Positions 35,592 to 42,423 of a DNA stretch of 42,423 nucleotides are shown one piece after another (position 1 is the stretch's first letter; every line of letters begins with the position of its first letter). The notes under the pieces were generated by a model that did no database searches, was not told the DNA's origin, and was given only the letters and a program-made list of their open reading frames with translations. Made by a program: the position numbers and the translations under genes. Source of the DNA: UBA1046 sp964624395 (lineage in GTDB: Bacteria; Bacillota; Clostridia; Saccharofermentanales; DTU023); the NCBI GenBank assembly GCA_964624395.1, contig CAZUWY010000006.1, positions 1-42,423 of the forward strand. Direction: 5' to 3'.

Positions 35592-36923
35592 GTGTTAGAT
35601 TGGAAAGAAATAACTGCAGAAGGCAGATTAGTAGTGGAGCAGCTGAAAGAAGAAAAAGAGCTGATCTGGTTTAATCCCGAGCGCAGGGCCAGAGATATGG
35701 TGGCTAAGCGAGATGAAAAGGGTCTCTCTTTGATGACAGCTGCGGCCGATCTCTTGCAGCGCTTTGCCCCCTGGGTCGAAGACAATTACCCGCAAAGCAA
35801 AGATAACAACGGCTTGATTGAATCACCCTTGCAGCGTATCGACAAGATGAAAGAAAAGCTGGATGAAGAAAATAAGCTCTCTAACCTATTCTTAAAAAAG
35901 GATGACATCCTCCCTATCTCCGGCTCGATCAAGGCCAGAGGAGGGATCTATGAAATTCTTAAACTGGCTGAGACAATTGCGCTTGAAGAGGGGCGGATAC
36001 GCCTTGGCGACAACTATGCGCTTTTATCTAGCGAAGAAAACAAGAGGCTGTTTTCTCAGTACTCCGTTGCAGTTGGATCGACCGGAAATCTTGGTCTTTC
36101 CGTGGGGATAATCAGTGCCAAACTGGGCTTTCAGACAACTGTGCACATGTCCTCTGACGCCAGGGAGTGGAAAAAGGACAAGCTCAGAGCGATCGGGGTT
36201 AATGTCATCGAGTATGAAGATGATTACAGCAGAGCTGTAGCTGAAGGTCGCAAGGCAGCGGCCGCCAATCCACTCTGTCACTTTGTTGACGATGAAAATT
36301 CTGAAGATCTGTTTATGGGTTATTCGGTGGCGGCCCTGCGCCTTAAAGATCAGCTTTTAGAGCAAAATATTCAAGTTGACGATGAGCATCCGCTTTTTGT
36401 TTATATCCCCTGTGGCGTCGGCACAGGCCCCGGTGGTGTCGCCTGGGGATTAAATCATCTATACGGAGCCAATGTTTATGTCTTTTTTGCTGAACCAGTG
36501 GCGTCACCTTCAGTGCTGCTCGGCCTTGCCAGTGGCTTGAAAGAAAAGATATCTGTCTACGATATAGGGCTTTTAGGTAGGACTGAAGCTGATGGGCTGG
36601 CCGTGGCAAGACCTTCGGGCCCGGTTTTAAGAAAAATTGAATCTACACTTGCGGGCTGCCTGACTATTACTGATGAGCATCTCTACCGCCTGCTTTTTGA
36701 TCTGGCCAAGACAGAAAATATTTTACTGGAGCCGTCCGCACTGGCGGCTATGACCGGCCCTTATCTTTTGCATTATTCAGCTGAAGGCAGAGCTTGGCTG
36801 AAAGAAAACAAGCTCGAGGAAATGATGGCCGCTGCCAGCCATATTGTCTGGGCTACAGGCGGCAGCATGGTCCCTGACGAGGAAATGAAGTCATTTCTGG
36901 CCAAAGGAATGTCTTATTACTAA
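35592..36923 (+). CDS. dsdA: D-serine ammonia-lyase
   Basis: This 443-residue cytoplasmic PLP enzyme converts D-serine to pyruvate and ammonia. The PLP lysine is Lys114 in SGSIKARGGIYEI, nearly identical to the motif of E. coli DsdA. A glycine-rich phosphate-binding segment (CGVGTGPGGVAWG) and the C-terminal WATGGSMVP follow. Length matches the family. The start is GTG with GGGGG upstream. The enzyme detoxifies or catabolises D-serine; relatives can act on other beta-substituted D-amino acids. The next gene is an ATC-hydrolase-family protein, 66 bases on. No dsdC or dsdX is present. Confidence 0.93.
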   Translation: MLDWKEITAEGRLVVEQLKEEKELIWFNPERRARDMVAKRDEKGLSLMTAAADLLQRFAPWVEDNYPQSKDNNGLIESPLQRIDKMKEKLDEENKLSNLFLKKDDILPISGSIKARGGIYEILKLAETIALEEGRIRLGDNYALLSSEENKRLFSQYSVAVGSTGNLGLSVGIISAKLGFQTTVHMSSDAREWKKDKLRAIGVNVIEYEDDYSRAVAEGRKAAAANPLCHFVDDENSEDLFMGYSVAALRLKDQLLEQNIQVDDEHPLFVYIPCGVGTGPGGVAWGLNHLYGANVYVFFAEPVASPSVLLGLASGLKEKISVYDIGLLGRTEADGLAVARPSGPVLRKIESTLAGCLTITDEHLYRLLFDLAKTENILLEPSALAAMTGPYLLHYSAEGRAWLKENKLEEMMAAASHIVWATGGSMVPDEEMKSFLAKGMSYY

Positions 36924-36989
36924 ATTTGCTATACTAGGAAGCAAAGCCTGGAATCACTTGCTGATTCAATATAAAACAGAGGTATTCTT

Positions 36990-37466
36990 ATGAAAACAAT
37001 AGATGATGTGCCCCTTATCCTGCGCAGAGAAATTGAGGCGCTAATAGTTGCCCCTTTAATTGATGCTTTTGCAAAAGAAATCGGCAAAGAGAGGTCGCTG
37101 GAAATTCTGCAAGAGGTAATTTTACAGCTGGCCTTGGAGGCGGGGAGAAAATTTGCCGGTCGGGTGGAAGAAAATGATCTGCCCAGTTTTGTAGAGCATC
37201 TTTTGCCCTTGTTTGAAGCTGAAGCGCTGGAATTGAAGATCAAGAAAGTTTCAGAAGATGAAACCAGCTGGGACACCACCCGCTGCTGCTATGCCGAGAT
37301 GTATAAAAAACATGGTCTTGAAGAGCTGGGCTATATCATGTCTTGCAGCCGTGACGGCTATCTGTTTGAAGGTTATAACGAGGAACTCAGATTCATTCGC
37401 GACTATACCATTATGGAGGGTGATGATTACTGCGATTTTACAATCGTCAAAAAAGAGAGCAAATGA
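36990..37466 (+). CDS. L-2-amino-thiazoline-4-carboxylic acid hydrolase family protein
   Basis: This 158-residue cytoplasmic protein resembles the ATC-hydrolase family in its C-terminal half: RCCYAEMYKKHGLEELGYIM, SCSRDGYLFEGYN and TIMEGDDYCDFTIVKK. Conserved cysteines (two in RCCY, one in MSCSRD, one in DYCDF) and the EG..CDF ending are typical. The first 90 residues are helical and acidic. Characterised members open the thiazoline ring toward cysteine, but most clostridial members are untested. AGAGGT lies seven to eight bases before the ATG. It is probably co-transcribed with dsdA. Confidence 0.75.
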   Translation: MKTIDDVPLILRREIEALIVAPLIDAFAKEIGKERSLEILQEVILQLALEAGRKFAGRVEENDLPSFVEHLLPLFEAEALELKIKKVSEDETSWDTTRCCYAEMYKKHGLEELGYIMSCSRDGYLFEGYNEELRFIRDYTIMEGDDYCDFTIVKKESK

Positions 37467-37467
37467 C

Positions 37468-38823
37468 TTAATGATCTGAGGTCAAAGTAAGCTTAGCAAT
37501 ATATCCCGACTCAACCTGAATGGCGAGACTGAAATTTGTATCTTCAATCTGCCTTTTAAGCAGATAATTATTTTCTCTGGCAAAAGGATAGCGCAAATAA
37601 GCCTCATTGATATGCATACCTGGATTTATGCCTGAGCCTAAATTAAAGCTGCTATAAGATATCTCCGCCCTGATTAAAGAGCCCCGCCAGTTTGAATGCC
37701 TGTTTTCACAGCTTCCTCTGGCTGTTAAAGTAATACCCGGATACTCCACAGTAAAAATATCTTCTCCACTGGCAGTGCGATAACAGCTGCTGTCATCATG
37801 GGACAAAGAGCTGCCTAATAGACGGTCAAAAGTCTTGGAGGATAGCTTGATCTCATTGCTGTTATCGTCGAAGGCCAGCAACTTCTCGCCGCTATGGTAT
37901 AAGTTTAAATCTTCCATCAGCAAGGTCTCTGTGATGGGATCATTGATGGTCAGGTGATTGTCTTGCATTTGAAAGCGCACTGTTCTGCTGATCTTTTGTA
38001 AAGGAGAAGAGGAGAGGGCACCGTATTGGCCGATTTCGGCAAAACCCGGGTAAAGGGAATTGTGCTCATACTGCTCTCTTTGAATATTAAAAACCTGGCT
38101 ATAATAATCAAGGATTGTCTTGCAGCGGGCGCTTAAGACTTCTTCTTCAATCTCATTTGCCGGCAGGACAGCCGTTTTGAGCAGAGAGTGCAGGGCCGAA
38201 AGATTATTTTCATTAATGGAAGCAAAATATAGACGGATATAATTATCCATGGCAATAATATCTTTGATCCAGGCGTTGTCCAGATAGGCCTGGCCGCTTT
38301 CTTTTTTCTGGATGGCGATGGCAAAGCGGCTGGATCTATTATTTTTGTCATAGGATAGATAGTAAAAATCTGAGTTTTGCGCTAACTTCCTGCTCTCAGC
38401 TTTTCCGGCAGCCAAGAGGTCAAGAATTTTGTCTTTTTCACTCTCTTTTAATGGCACAATATTTGTAATTGGTCCGAATACTCCACCCTTTAAAGCTTGA
38501 ATATACTGGTAGAAGTATGTGGCATCTAGGTCTTCAGCCTGCGATTTAGAGATGGACTGGTAAACTGCTTCCAGATTTCTGTCCGATCTTATGGCCAAAG
38601 CTAAGGAATGGGCTAAATCAAGCGAGCTCATGGAGCTTTCATTGATCTGGCTCAATGCCAGACCATCGGAGAGGCTTTCTTTTTGCGGTAAAATCTTATC
38701 TAAAATATTGTTAAAGCCGACAATAGAAAGAAAAAGCAGGACAAAAAACATTAAGATGCCAGATGTCCACCATCTGTTCATCTTGTCCAATTGAATCTTT
38801 TCGCTAGAAATTATCTTTTTCAT
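37468..38823 (-). CDS. Unrecognised membrane-anchored protein downstream of sigH
   Basis: I do not recognise this 451-residue protein. It has a basic N-terminus, one membrane helix (about 18-40) and a long extracytoplasmic part. Residues about 200-250 look like an NTF2-like helical start (YIRLYFASINENNLSALHSL). The last 70 residues contain a GINPGMHINEAYLRYPF segment, resembling the PGMs-x-eV-x-yG modules of secreted proteins, then a beta-rich end (LAIQVESGYIAKLTLTSDH). The gene starts 10 bases after the sigH stop, has no clear ribosome site of its own, and so probably depends on coupling with sigH. An anti-sigma role is unlikely without a recognised cytoplasmic domain. Confidence 0.75.
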   Translation of the reverse strand: MKKIISSEKIQLDKMNRWWTSGILMFFVLLFLSIVGFNNILDKILPQKESLSDGLALSQINESSMSSLDLAHSLALAIRSDRNLEAVYQSISKSQAEDLDATYFYQYIQALKGGVFGPITNIVPLKESEKDKILDLLAAGKAESRKLAQNSDFYYLSYDKNNRSSRFAIAIQKKESGQAYLDNAWIKDIIAMDNYIRLYFASINENNLSALHSLLKTAVLPANEIEEEVLSARCKTILDYYSQVFNIQREQYEHNSLYPGFAEIGQYGALSSSPLQKISRTVRFQMQDNHLTINDPITETLLMEDLNLYHSGEKLLAFDDNSNEIKLSSKTFDRLLGSSLSHDDSSCYRTASGEDIFTVEYPGITLTARGSCENRHSNWRGSLIRAEISYSSFNLGSGINPGMHINEAYLRYPFARENNYLLKRQIEDTNFSLAIQVESGYIAKLTLTSDH

Positions 38824-38833
38824 TGCCCAATTG

Positions 38834-39466
38834 TCAGCTGCTTTCTTTACTCATTTCTAACAGTTTTATCTTGCGGCGGACCCTTTGTACGGCATTGTCA
38901 ATGCTTTTTACATCCTTTTCCAGCAGAGCAGCCACCTCCTGGTAACTAAGACCTCGCCCAAGCATGGAAGCTGTTTTAGCTTCGAAGCTGCTCAATTTAT
39001 TTTGCATGAAAGACTTAAAGGCTTCAAGCTCTTCTTTGGCGATAGCCTGATCCTCAGGATTTTCGCTTTGTAAAAGCAGCTGGTCAGCATATATTTGGCT
39101 GCTGTGATCAAAATCGTCTGCCTTTTCTTGCAAGGATAAGGATTGACTTAGTATCTGATGCTTTTTTCTGGCGCCGGTGCGCACAGCATCCACCAGCCGC
39201 GCCTGAATAAGTCTTGCAGCTAGAGCAGAAAAGGGCAGATCTGAGCTCAAATCATATCTTTCAAGCGCCTGAAAAAGTCCAATCATGGCTTCCTGAATCA
39301 GATCTTCCTGCTCGCCTCCCTGCAGGAAATAGCGTCTGGCTCTGGAAATTACCAAAGGCTTATAGTTTTGAAAAAGGATTTCTGCAGCTTCTTTATCGCC
39401 CTGCCGGTATTTTTCAATCAGCTGCAAGTCCCTTAGTGCATCGGCAGATAAATCGGCTTTAGCCAT
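38834..39466 (-). CDS. sigH: SigH-type RNA polymerase sigma factor
   Basis: This 210-residue sigma-70-family protein has regions 2 and 4 and lacks a full region 3. Region 2 (about 15-105) carries YFLQGGEQEDLIQEAMIGLF, and region 4 (about 150-205) carries LSYQEVAALLEKDVKSIDNAVQRVRRKI, close to Bacillus SigH (the SYQEI, VKSIDNALQRVKRK pattern). SigH drives early stationary-phase, competence and sporulation genes in Bacillota. The gene lies in the expected cysS-mrnC-rlmB-sigH order, two bases after rlmB, although yacP (usual between rlmB and sigH) is absent. The membrane protein gene follows. Confidence 0.9.
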   Translation of the reverse strand: MAKADLSADALRDLQLIEKYRQGDKEAAEILFQNYKPLVISRARRYFLQGGEQEDLIQEAMIGLFQALERYDLSSDLPFSALAARLIQARLVDAVRTGARKKHQILSQSLSLQEKADDFDHSSQIYADQLLLQSENPEDQAIAKEELEAFKSFMQNKLSSFEAKTASMLGRGLSYQEVAALLEKDVKSIDNAVQRVRRKIKLLEMSKESS

Positions 39467-39468
39467 TA

Positions 39469-40470
39469 TTAATCATCTCCGTCAAGGGGAGAAGACGTGC
39501 TGGTATCTTCCGCCCTTAAGTTCTCTCTGGCCTGCCTTCTGGCCTCATAGGTCAAAATGCCACAGGCAACTGCGGCGTTTAAGGAATTGATCATTCCATA
39601 TTGTGGAATGCTGATTAAATGATCGCAAATAGACAGCATTCTCTCACTGATACCCTTACCTTCACTGCCAATGACCAGCGCAATCTGGCGCAGCCAGTCA
39701 CTTCCTTCCGGACTGGCTTTGCCGCTAGCATCAGCACCATAGACCCAGTAACCTGCTTCTTTGAGTTGCTCTGCCGCCCGGTTGAGATTGGTTACACGGG
39801 CTACCGGCACATATTCAATGGCTCCGGCAGAAGATTTAGCTACCAAGGCGTCCAAGGCCACAGAGCGCCTCTCGGGGATAACAATACCTACAGCCCCCGC
39901 TGCATCTGCTATGCGCAGGATAGATCCCAGATTATAACTTTCTTCAAGTCCATCAAGAAGGATAATGAGGGGTTGAATATTTTCTTTCAGCTGCTCTTTG
40001 CCCTTGGTGATCAAATCTGCAAGACTAAAATATTCATGGGCAGCCACCTGGGCGATAATCCCCTGATGGGCATAGGAGGCGGACATACTGTCTAAAACAT
40101 TTCCCTCCACTTCGATCACCACAGCTCCTGCTTTTTTGCAGTCATTGATCAAGCGTGAAAGCTCAATGTCCCTTTGTTTTAAATCACTCTTTTTGACCCA
40201 GATCTTATTAATGTTTCGCCCCGCCCGTATAGCTTCTTTGATCGGATTTCTGCCTTCCAGCCGGTCCGTGCCCTCAGTTGCGGGGAAAGATTGCCCTTTA
40301 GGGCCTTGTGCCCTTGCGGATCTGGGTGCAGCCGTTTTTTTACCCGGGGCAAACTGCTTTCTCTTTTGCCCGGGCCTTTCAGGAGCTGAGCCTTTACTCG
40401 CAGATCTTGCCCCCTGGCTCTTTCTTTTGCCTCTGTTTTTATTTGCTGAAAATTTATCGTTTCTATTCAT
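39469..40470 (-). CDS. rlmB: 23S rRNA (guanosine-2'-O)-methyltransferase (RlmB-type SpoU)
   Basis: This 333-residue SPOUT methyltransferase would 2'-O-methylate a 23S rRNA guanosine. The SpoU N-terminal substrate-binding domain (about 68-150) starts at EGRNPIKEAIRAGRNINKI. The catalytic knot domain has LDGLEESYNLGSILRIADAAG, VIGSEGKGIS and ISIPQYGMINSLNAAVACGI. The first 65 residues form an extra basic, low-complexity tail rich in Lys, Arg, Gly, Ser and Ala, not found in the short E. coli enzyme. It lies 34 bases after mrnC. Confidence 0.9.
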   Translation of the reverse strand: MNRNDKFSANKNRGKRKSQGARSASKGSAPERPGQKRKQFAPGKKTAAPRSARAQGPKGQSFPATEGTDRLEGRNPIKEAIRAGRNINKIWVKKSDLKQRDIELSRLINDCKKAGAVVIEVEGNVLDSMSASYAHQGIIAQVAAHEYFSLADLITKGKEQLKENIQPLIILLDGLEESYNLGSILRIADAAGAVGIVIPERRSVALDALVAKSSAGAIEYVPVARVTNLNRAAEQLKEAGYWVYGADASGKASPEGSDWLRQIALVIGSEGKGISERMLSICDHLISIPQYGMINSLNAAVACGILTYEARRQARENLRAEDTSTSSPLDGDD

Positions 40471-40504
40471 CTTTTAATCTCATCTTGTGAATTTTTAGTA
40501 GTAC

Positions 40505-40984
40505 TTACTTTTTCAGATCAAGCTCTTGCTTGGCTAAAATCATCTCCATCAGTTCTGTCAGCCGAGTAAGATTACCGGCCAGATAATAATAGCCGATCAG
40601 GCTTTCCAAGGCCGTGGCCATCCTGTACTGCAAAGGATCAGAATTTCTGGGCAGGCTATGCGGTTCATGATTTCTTGCCCGGCGGACAAATGCGGCCTCA
40701 AACTCGTTTAAAGAGGGCAGCAGATAGTTGATGCTCTCGCACTGGGCATTAGCTGAGACAATCTTTATAGCAGCCTGATGAAGATTTCCGGAAGGAGATC
40801 TTTTATGTGAATTGACCAGATTTAGGCGGACATAAAGATCAAAAACACTGTCGCCGATCCAGGCGAGCGTTGAGATAGGCAGCTCACGCAGATCAGTCTT
40901 TAATAACTCAGCTCCTGCCGGTAGTGCAAAGGGCAGATGAGAAGGGTCATTTTCAGACTTGCTCTTTTGATCTTCCTTGTTCAT
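40505..40984 (-). CDS. mrnC: Mini-ribonuclease 3
   Basis: This roughly 159-residue protein is a stand-alone RNase III catalytic domain without a dsRNA-binding domain, which matures 23S rRNA ends in Bacillota. The signature AWIGDSVFDLYVRLNLV (about 37-53) corresponds to the family's GDAVYE motif; Asp replaces the usual Glu in VFDLY. A later FVRRARNHEPHSLPRN segment and LESLIGYYYL complete the fold. The open frame extends to a TTG at 41011 with no ribosome site; the ATG at 40984 has GGAG ten bases upstream. It sits between cysS and rlmB as in Bacillus. Confidence 0.9.
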   Translation of the reverse strand: MNKEDQKSKSENDPSHLPFALPAGAELLKTDLRELPISTLAWIGDSVFDLYVRLNLVNSHKRSPSGNLHQAAIKIVSANAQCESINYLLPSLNEFEAAFVRRARNHEPHSLPRNSDPLQYRMATALESLIGYYYLAGNLTRLTELMEMILAKQELDLKK

Positions 40985-41028
40985 CACTGGCAATCTCCGC
41001 TTTAGCTGCAAATTTTTTGCTGTTCTTC

Positions 41029-42423
41029 TTAGTGTAGAGGAGAAAGCTTTGAACCCTGGGGTGTATCTTCAACCTTATAGCCGGCAGCGGCAATTTCCGC
41101 TCTTAGCTGATCTGCCAGCTCAAAGTTTCGTTCCTTTTTGGCCAGCAGCCTGCGCTCAACCAGCAAGCTGACTTCAGCTGGCACAGCATCCTCTGTTTCA
41201 GCAGTGGGATCAAGCCCCAGCACAGCTAAAAGCTCAATCAATTTGTCGCGGACTGCTAAAAGAGCGGCAGCGGGAAGACCGGGGGTCGCGGCAGCTGTAT
41301 TGGCAGCCCGCACCAGATCAAAAATTGCTGCGATGGCATCAGCTGTGTTCAAATCTTCTGCAAGCCCTGTATCCCATGCTTTTTCAGCTTTTTTCATCGA
41401 CTGTTCCAATTGCAGGGCTACCTTTTTGGCCTCTTCATCTTTGGCCTCTTGAGGAGCAGTCCGGGCCACAAAGGCAAGATTATCTACACTGGTGGTAATT
41501 CGCTCCCAGCTGGTAACAGCCGCATCCAGCAGATCCTTGTCAAAGTTAATCGGCATTCTGTAATGAGCCTGAAGCATGAAAAAACGAATCACCTGATAGG
41601 GATAGTCTTTGGCCAACTCCCTGACCAGGAAAAAATTGCCTTTTGATTTTGACATTTTCTCTTTGTTGATATTGATAAAGCCGTTGTGCATCCAATAGCG
41701 CACAAAAGTCTTCCCCGTAGCAGATTCACTTTGGGCAATCTCATTTTCATGATGCGGAAAGACCAGATCGACACCACCGCAGTGAAGGTCAATAGTTTCT
41801 CCCAGGCAGGCACGGCTCATTGCGGAGCATTCAATATGCCAGCCCGGCCTGCCGTCTCCCCAGGGGGAGGGCCAGAAAGGCTCGCCTTCCTTTTTGAACT
41901 TCCAGAGGGCAAAATCCAGAGGACTTCTCTTGTCCTCCTTGCTGTCGACCCGGTCGGATGCGCCTGCTTCCAGATCTTCTATTTTTTTGCCGGAGAGTTT
42001 ACCATAATTGGGGTTTTTAGCGATTTCATAATAGACGCCATCGGATGTGACATAGGCAAATCCTTTTTCCTCAAGCAGGGAAATGAGCTCAATGATCTCC
42101 TCGATATTTTCAGTGGCCCTGGGATGACAGGTTGCCCGTTTAATATTTAGAGCATCGGCATCATGGAAATATTCCTCAATCATTTGTTCAGCCAGTTCAT
42201 CGACTGTGATGTTTTCCTCCCTAGCCCTTTTTATAACCTTGTCATCAATATCGGTGAAGTTTTGCACATAGCTGACTTTATAGCCTTTATATTCAAGATA
42301 ACGCCTTAGGGTGTCATTGGTAATGAAGGGACGGGCGTTGCCAATATGGAAAAAGTCGTAAACAGTAGGCCCGCAGACATACATCTTGATGTGATTATCC
42401 TCCAGAGGGATTAGTTCTTCCTT
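41029..42423 (-). CDS. cysS: Cysteinyl-tRNA synthetase (5' end outside the window)
   Basis: This class I synthetase charges tRNA-Cys. The HIGH motif is in CGPTVYDFFHIGNARPF and KMSKS in EKMSKSKGNF; the zinc ligands include the first Cys (MYVCGPT) and the later C-S-A-M and HHENE segments. Although an ATG lies at 42384, the frame stays open to the window edge and encodes KEELIPLEDNHIKMYVCG, which matches the normal N-terminal region of CysRS. The gene therefore continues beyond 42423 and that ATG is internal. A short linker region and a C-terminal anticodon-binding domain (about 300-450) complete the visible part. Confidence 0.96.
   Translation of the reverse strand, partial: KEELIPLEDNHIKMYVCGPTVYDFFHIGNARPFITNDTLRRYLEYKGYKVSYVQNFTDIDDKVIKRAREENITVDELAEQMIEEYFHDADALNIKRATCHPRATENIEEIIELISLLEEKGFAYVTSDGVYYEIAKNPNYGKLSGKKIEDLEAGASDRVDSKEDKRSPLDFALWKFKKEGEPFWPSPWGDGRPGWHIECSAMSRACLGETIDLHCGGVDLVFPHHENEIAQSESATGKTFVRYWMHNGFININKEKMSKSKGNFFLVRELAKDYPYQVIRFFMLQAHYRMPINFDKDLLDAAVTSWERITTSVDNLAFVARTAPQEAKDEEAKKVALQLEQSMKKAEKAWDTGLAEDLNTADAIAAIFDLVRAANTAAATPGLPAAALLAVRDKLIELLAVLGLDPTAETEDAVPAEVSLLVERRLLAKKERNFELADQLRAEIAAAGYKVEDTPQGSKLSPLH

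Noticed and set aside
42382..42384. ATG at 42384 as the true cysS start
   Set aside because: The frame is open to the window edge and encodes a normal CysRS N-terminal segment, so the ATG is internal.

Overview
The window looks like chromosomal DNA from an anaerobic, low- to mid-GC member of the Bacillota (Clostridia-like). This rests on a SigH-type sigma factor in a cysS-mrnC-rlmB-sigH block, Mini-RNase III (a Bacillota and cyanobacterial enzyme), a CD1871A-type CXXC mini-protein beside a NapH-like ferredoxin, DsdA next to an ATC-hydrolase-family gene, strong Shine-Dalgarno sites and tight operons. I cannot name the genus from sequence alone. I saw no tRNA, rRNA, CRISPR array, insertion sequence or phage gene.

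Layout. (1) 1-2700, minus strand: a copper-exporting P-type ATPase with its own terminator and a promoter overlapped by a CsoR-like operator. (2) 2765-5998: two divergent envelope genes, a MurE-family ligase (minus) and an OpgB/LtaS-like phosphoglycerol transferase (plus). (3) 6155-12802, plus: leuS, a long-chain acyl-CoA ligase overlapping a YihY/BrkB membrane protein, and trpS. (4) 12846-22451, plus: a tightly packed run with an EamA transporter, a PotD/B/C/A-type ABC importer interrupted by a cysteine hydrolase, a cytoplasmic GH63/GH37-like glycosidase, a PfkB sugar kinase, the CXXC mini-protein and a membrane 4Fe-4S protein. (5) 22684-27905, plus: an EF-G paralogue with its own promoter, a CNNM/CorC-type CBS protein and a PpiC-type foldase. 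(6) 27919-35571, plus: rpoB-rpoC with a strong promoter, a structured leader of about 180 nt and a terminator. rplJ-rplL, the usual upstream neighbours, are absent. (7) 35592-37466, plus: D-serine ammonia-lyase and an ATC-hydrolase-family protein. (8) 37468-42423, minus: cysS (5' end outside the window), mrnC, rlmB, sigH and an unrecognised membrane-anchored protein, converging on region 7 with stop codons one base apart.

How the genes work together. Most of the window is housekeeping: tRNA charging, RNA polymerase, ribosome maturation, envelope and protein folding. The accessory part with the clearest implied pathway is region 4. Solute binding, import, amide-type hydrolysis, deglycosylation and sugar phosphorylation genes are translationally coupled or nearly so, which suggests uptake and dismantling of a glycosylated, nitrogen-containing compound. 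The substrate is not determined by the sequence. The other less-described candidates are the rpoB leader, the CXXC/4Fe-4S pair, the SigH-linked membrane protein, the DsdA/ATC-hydrolase pair and possible alternative pairings in front of leuS. No stretch longer than 300 bases lacks a gene. The largest gaps (2527-2764, 22452-22683, 27906-28137) hold promoters and leaders described below.
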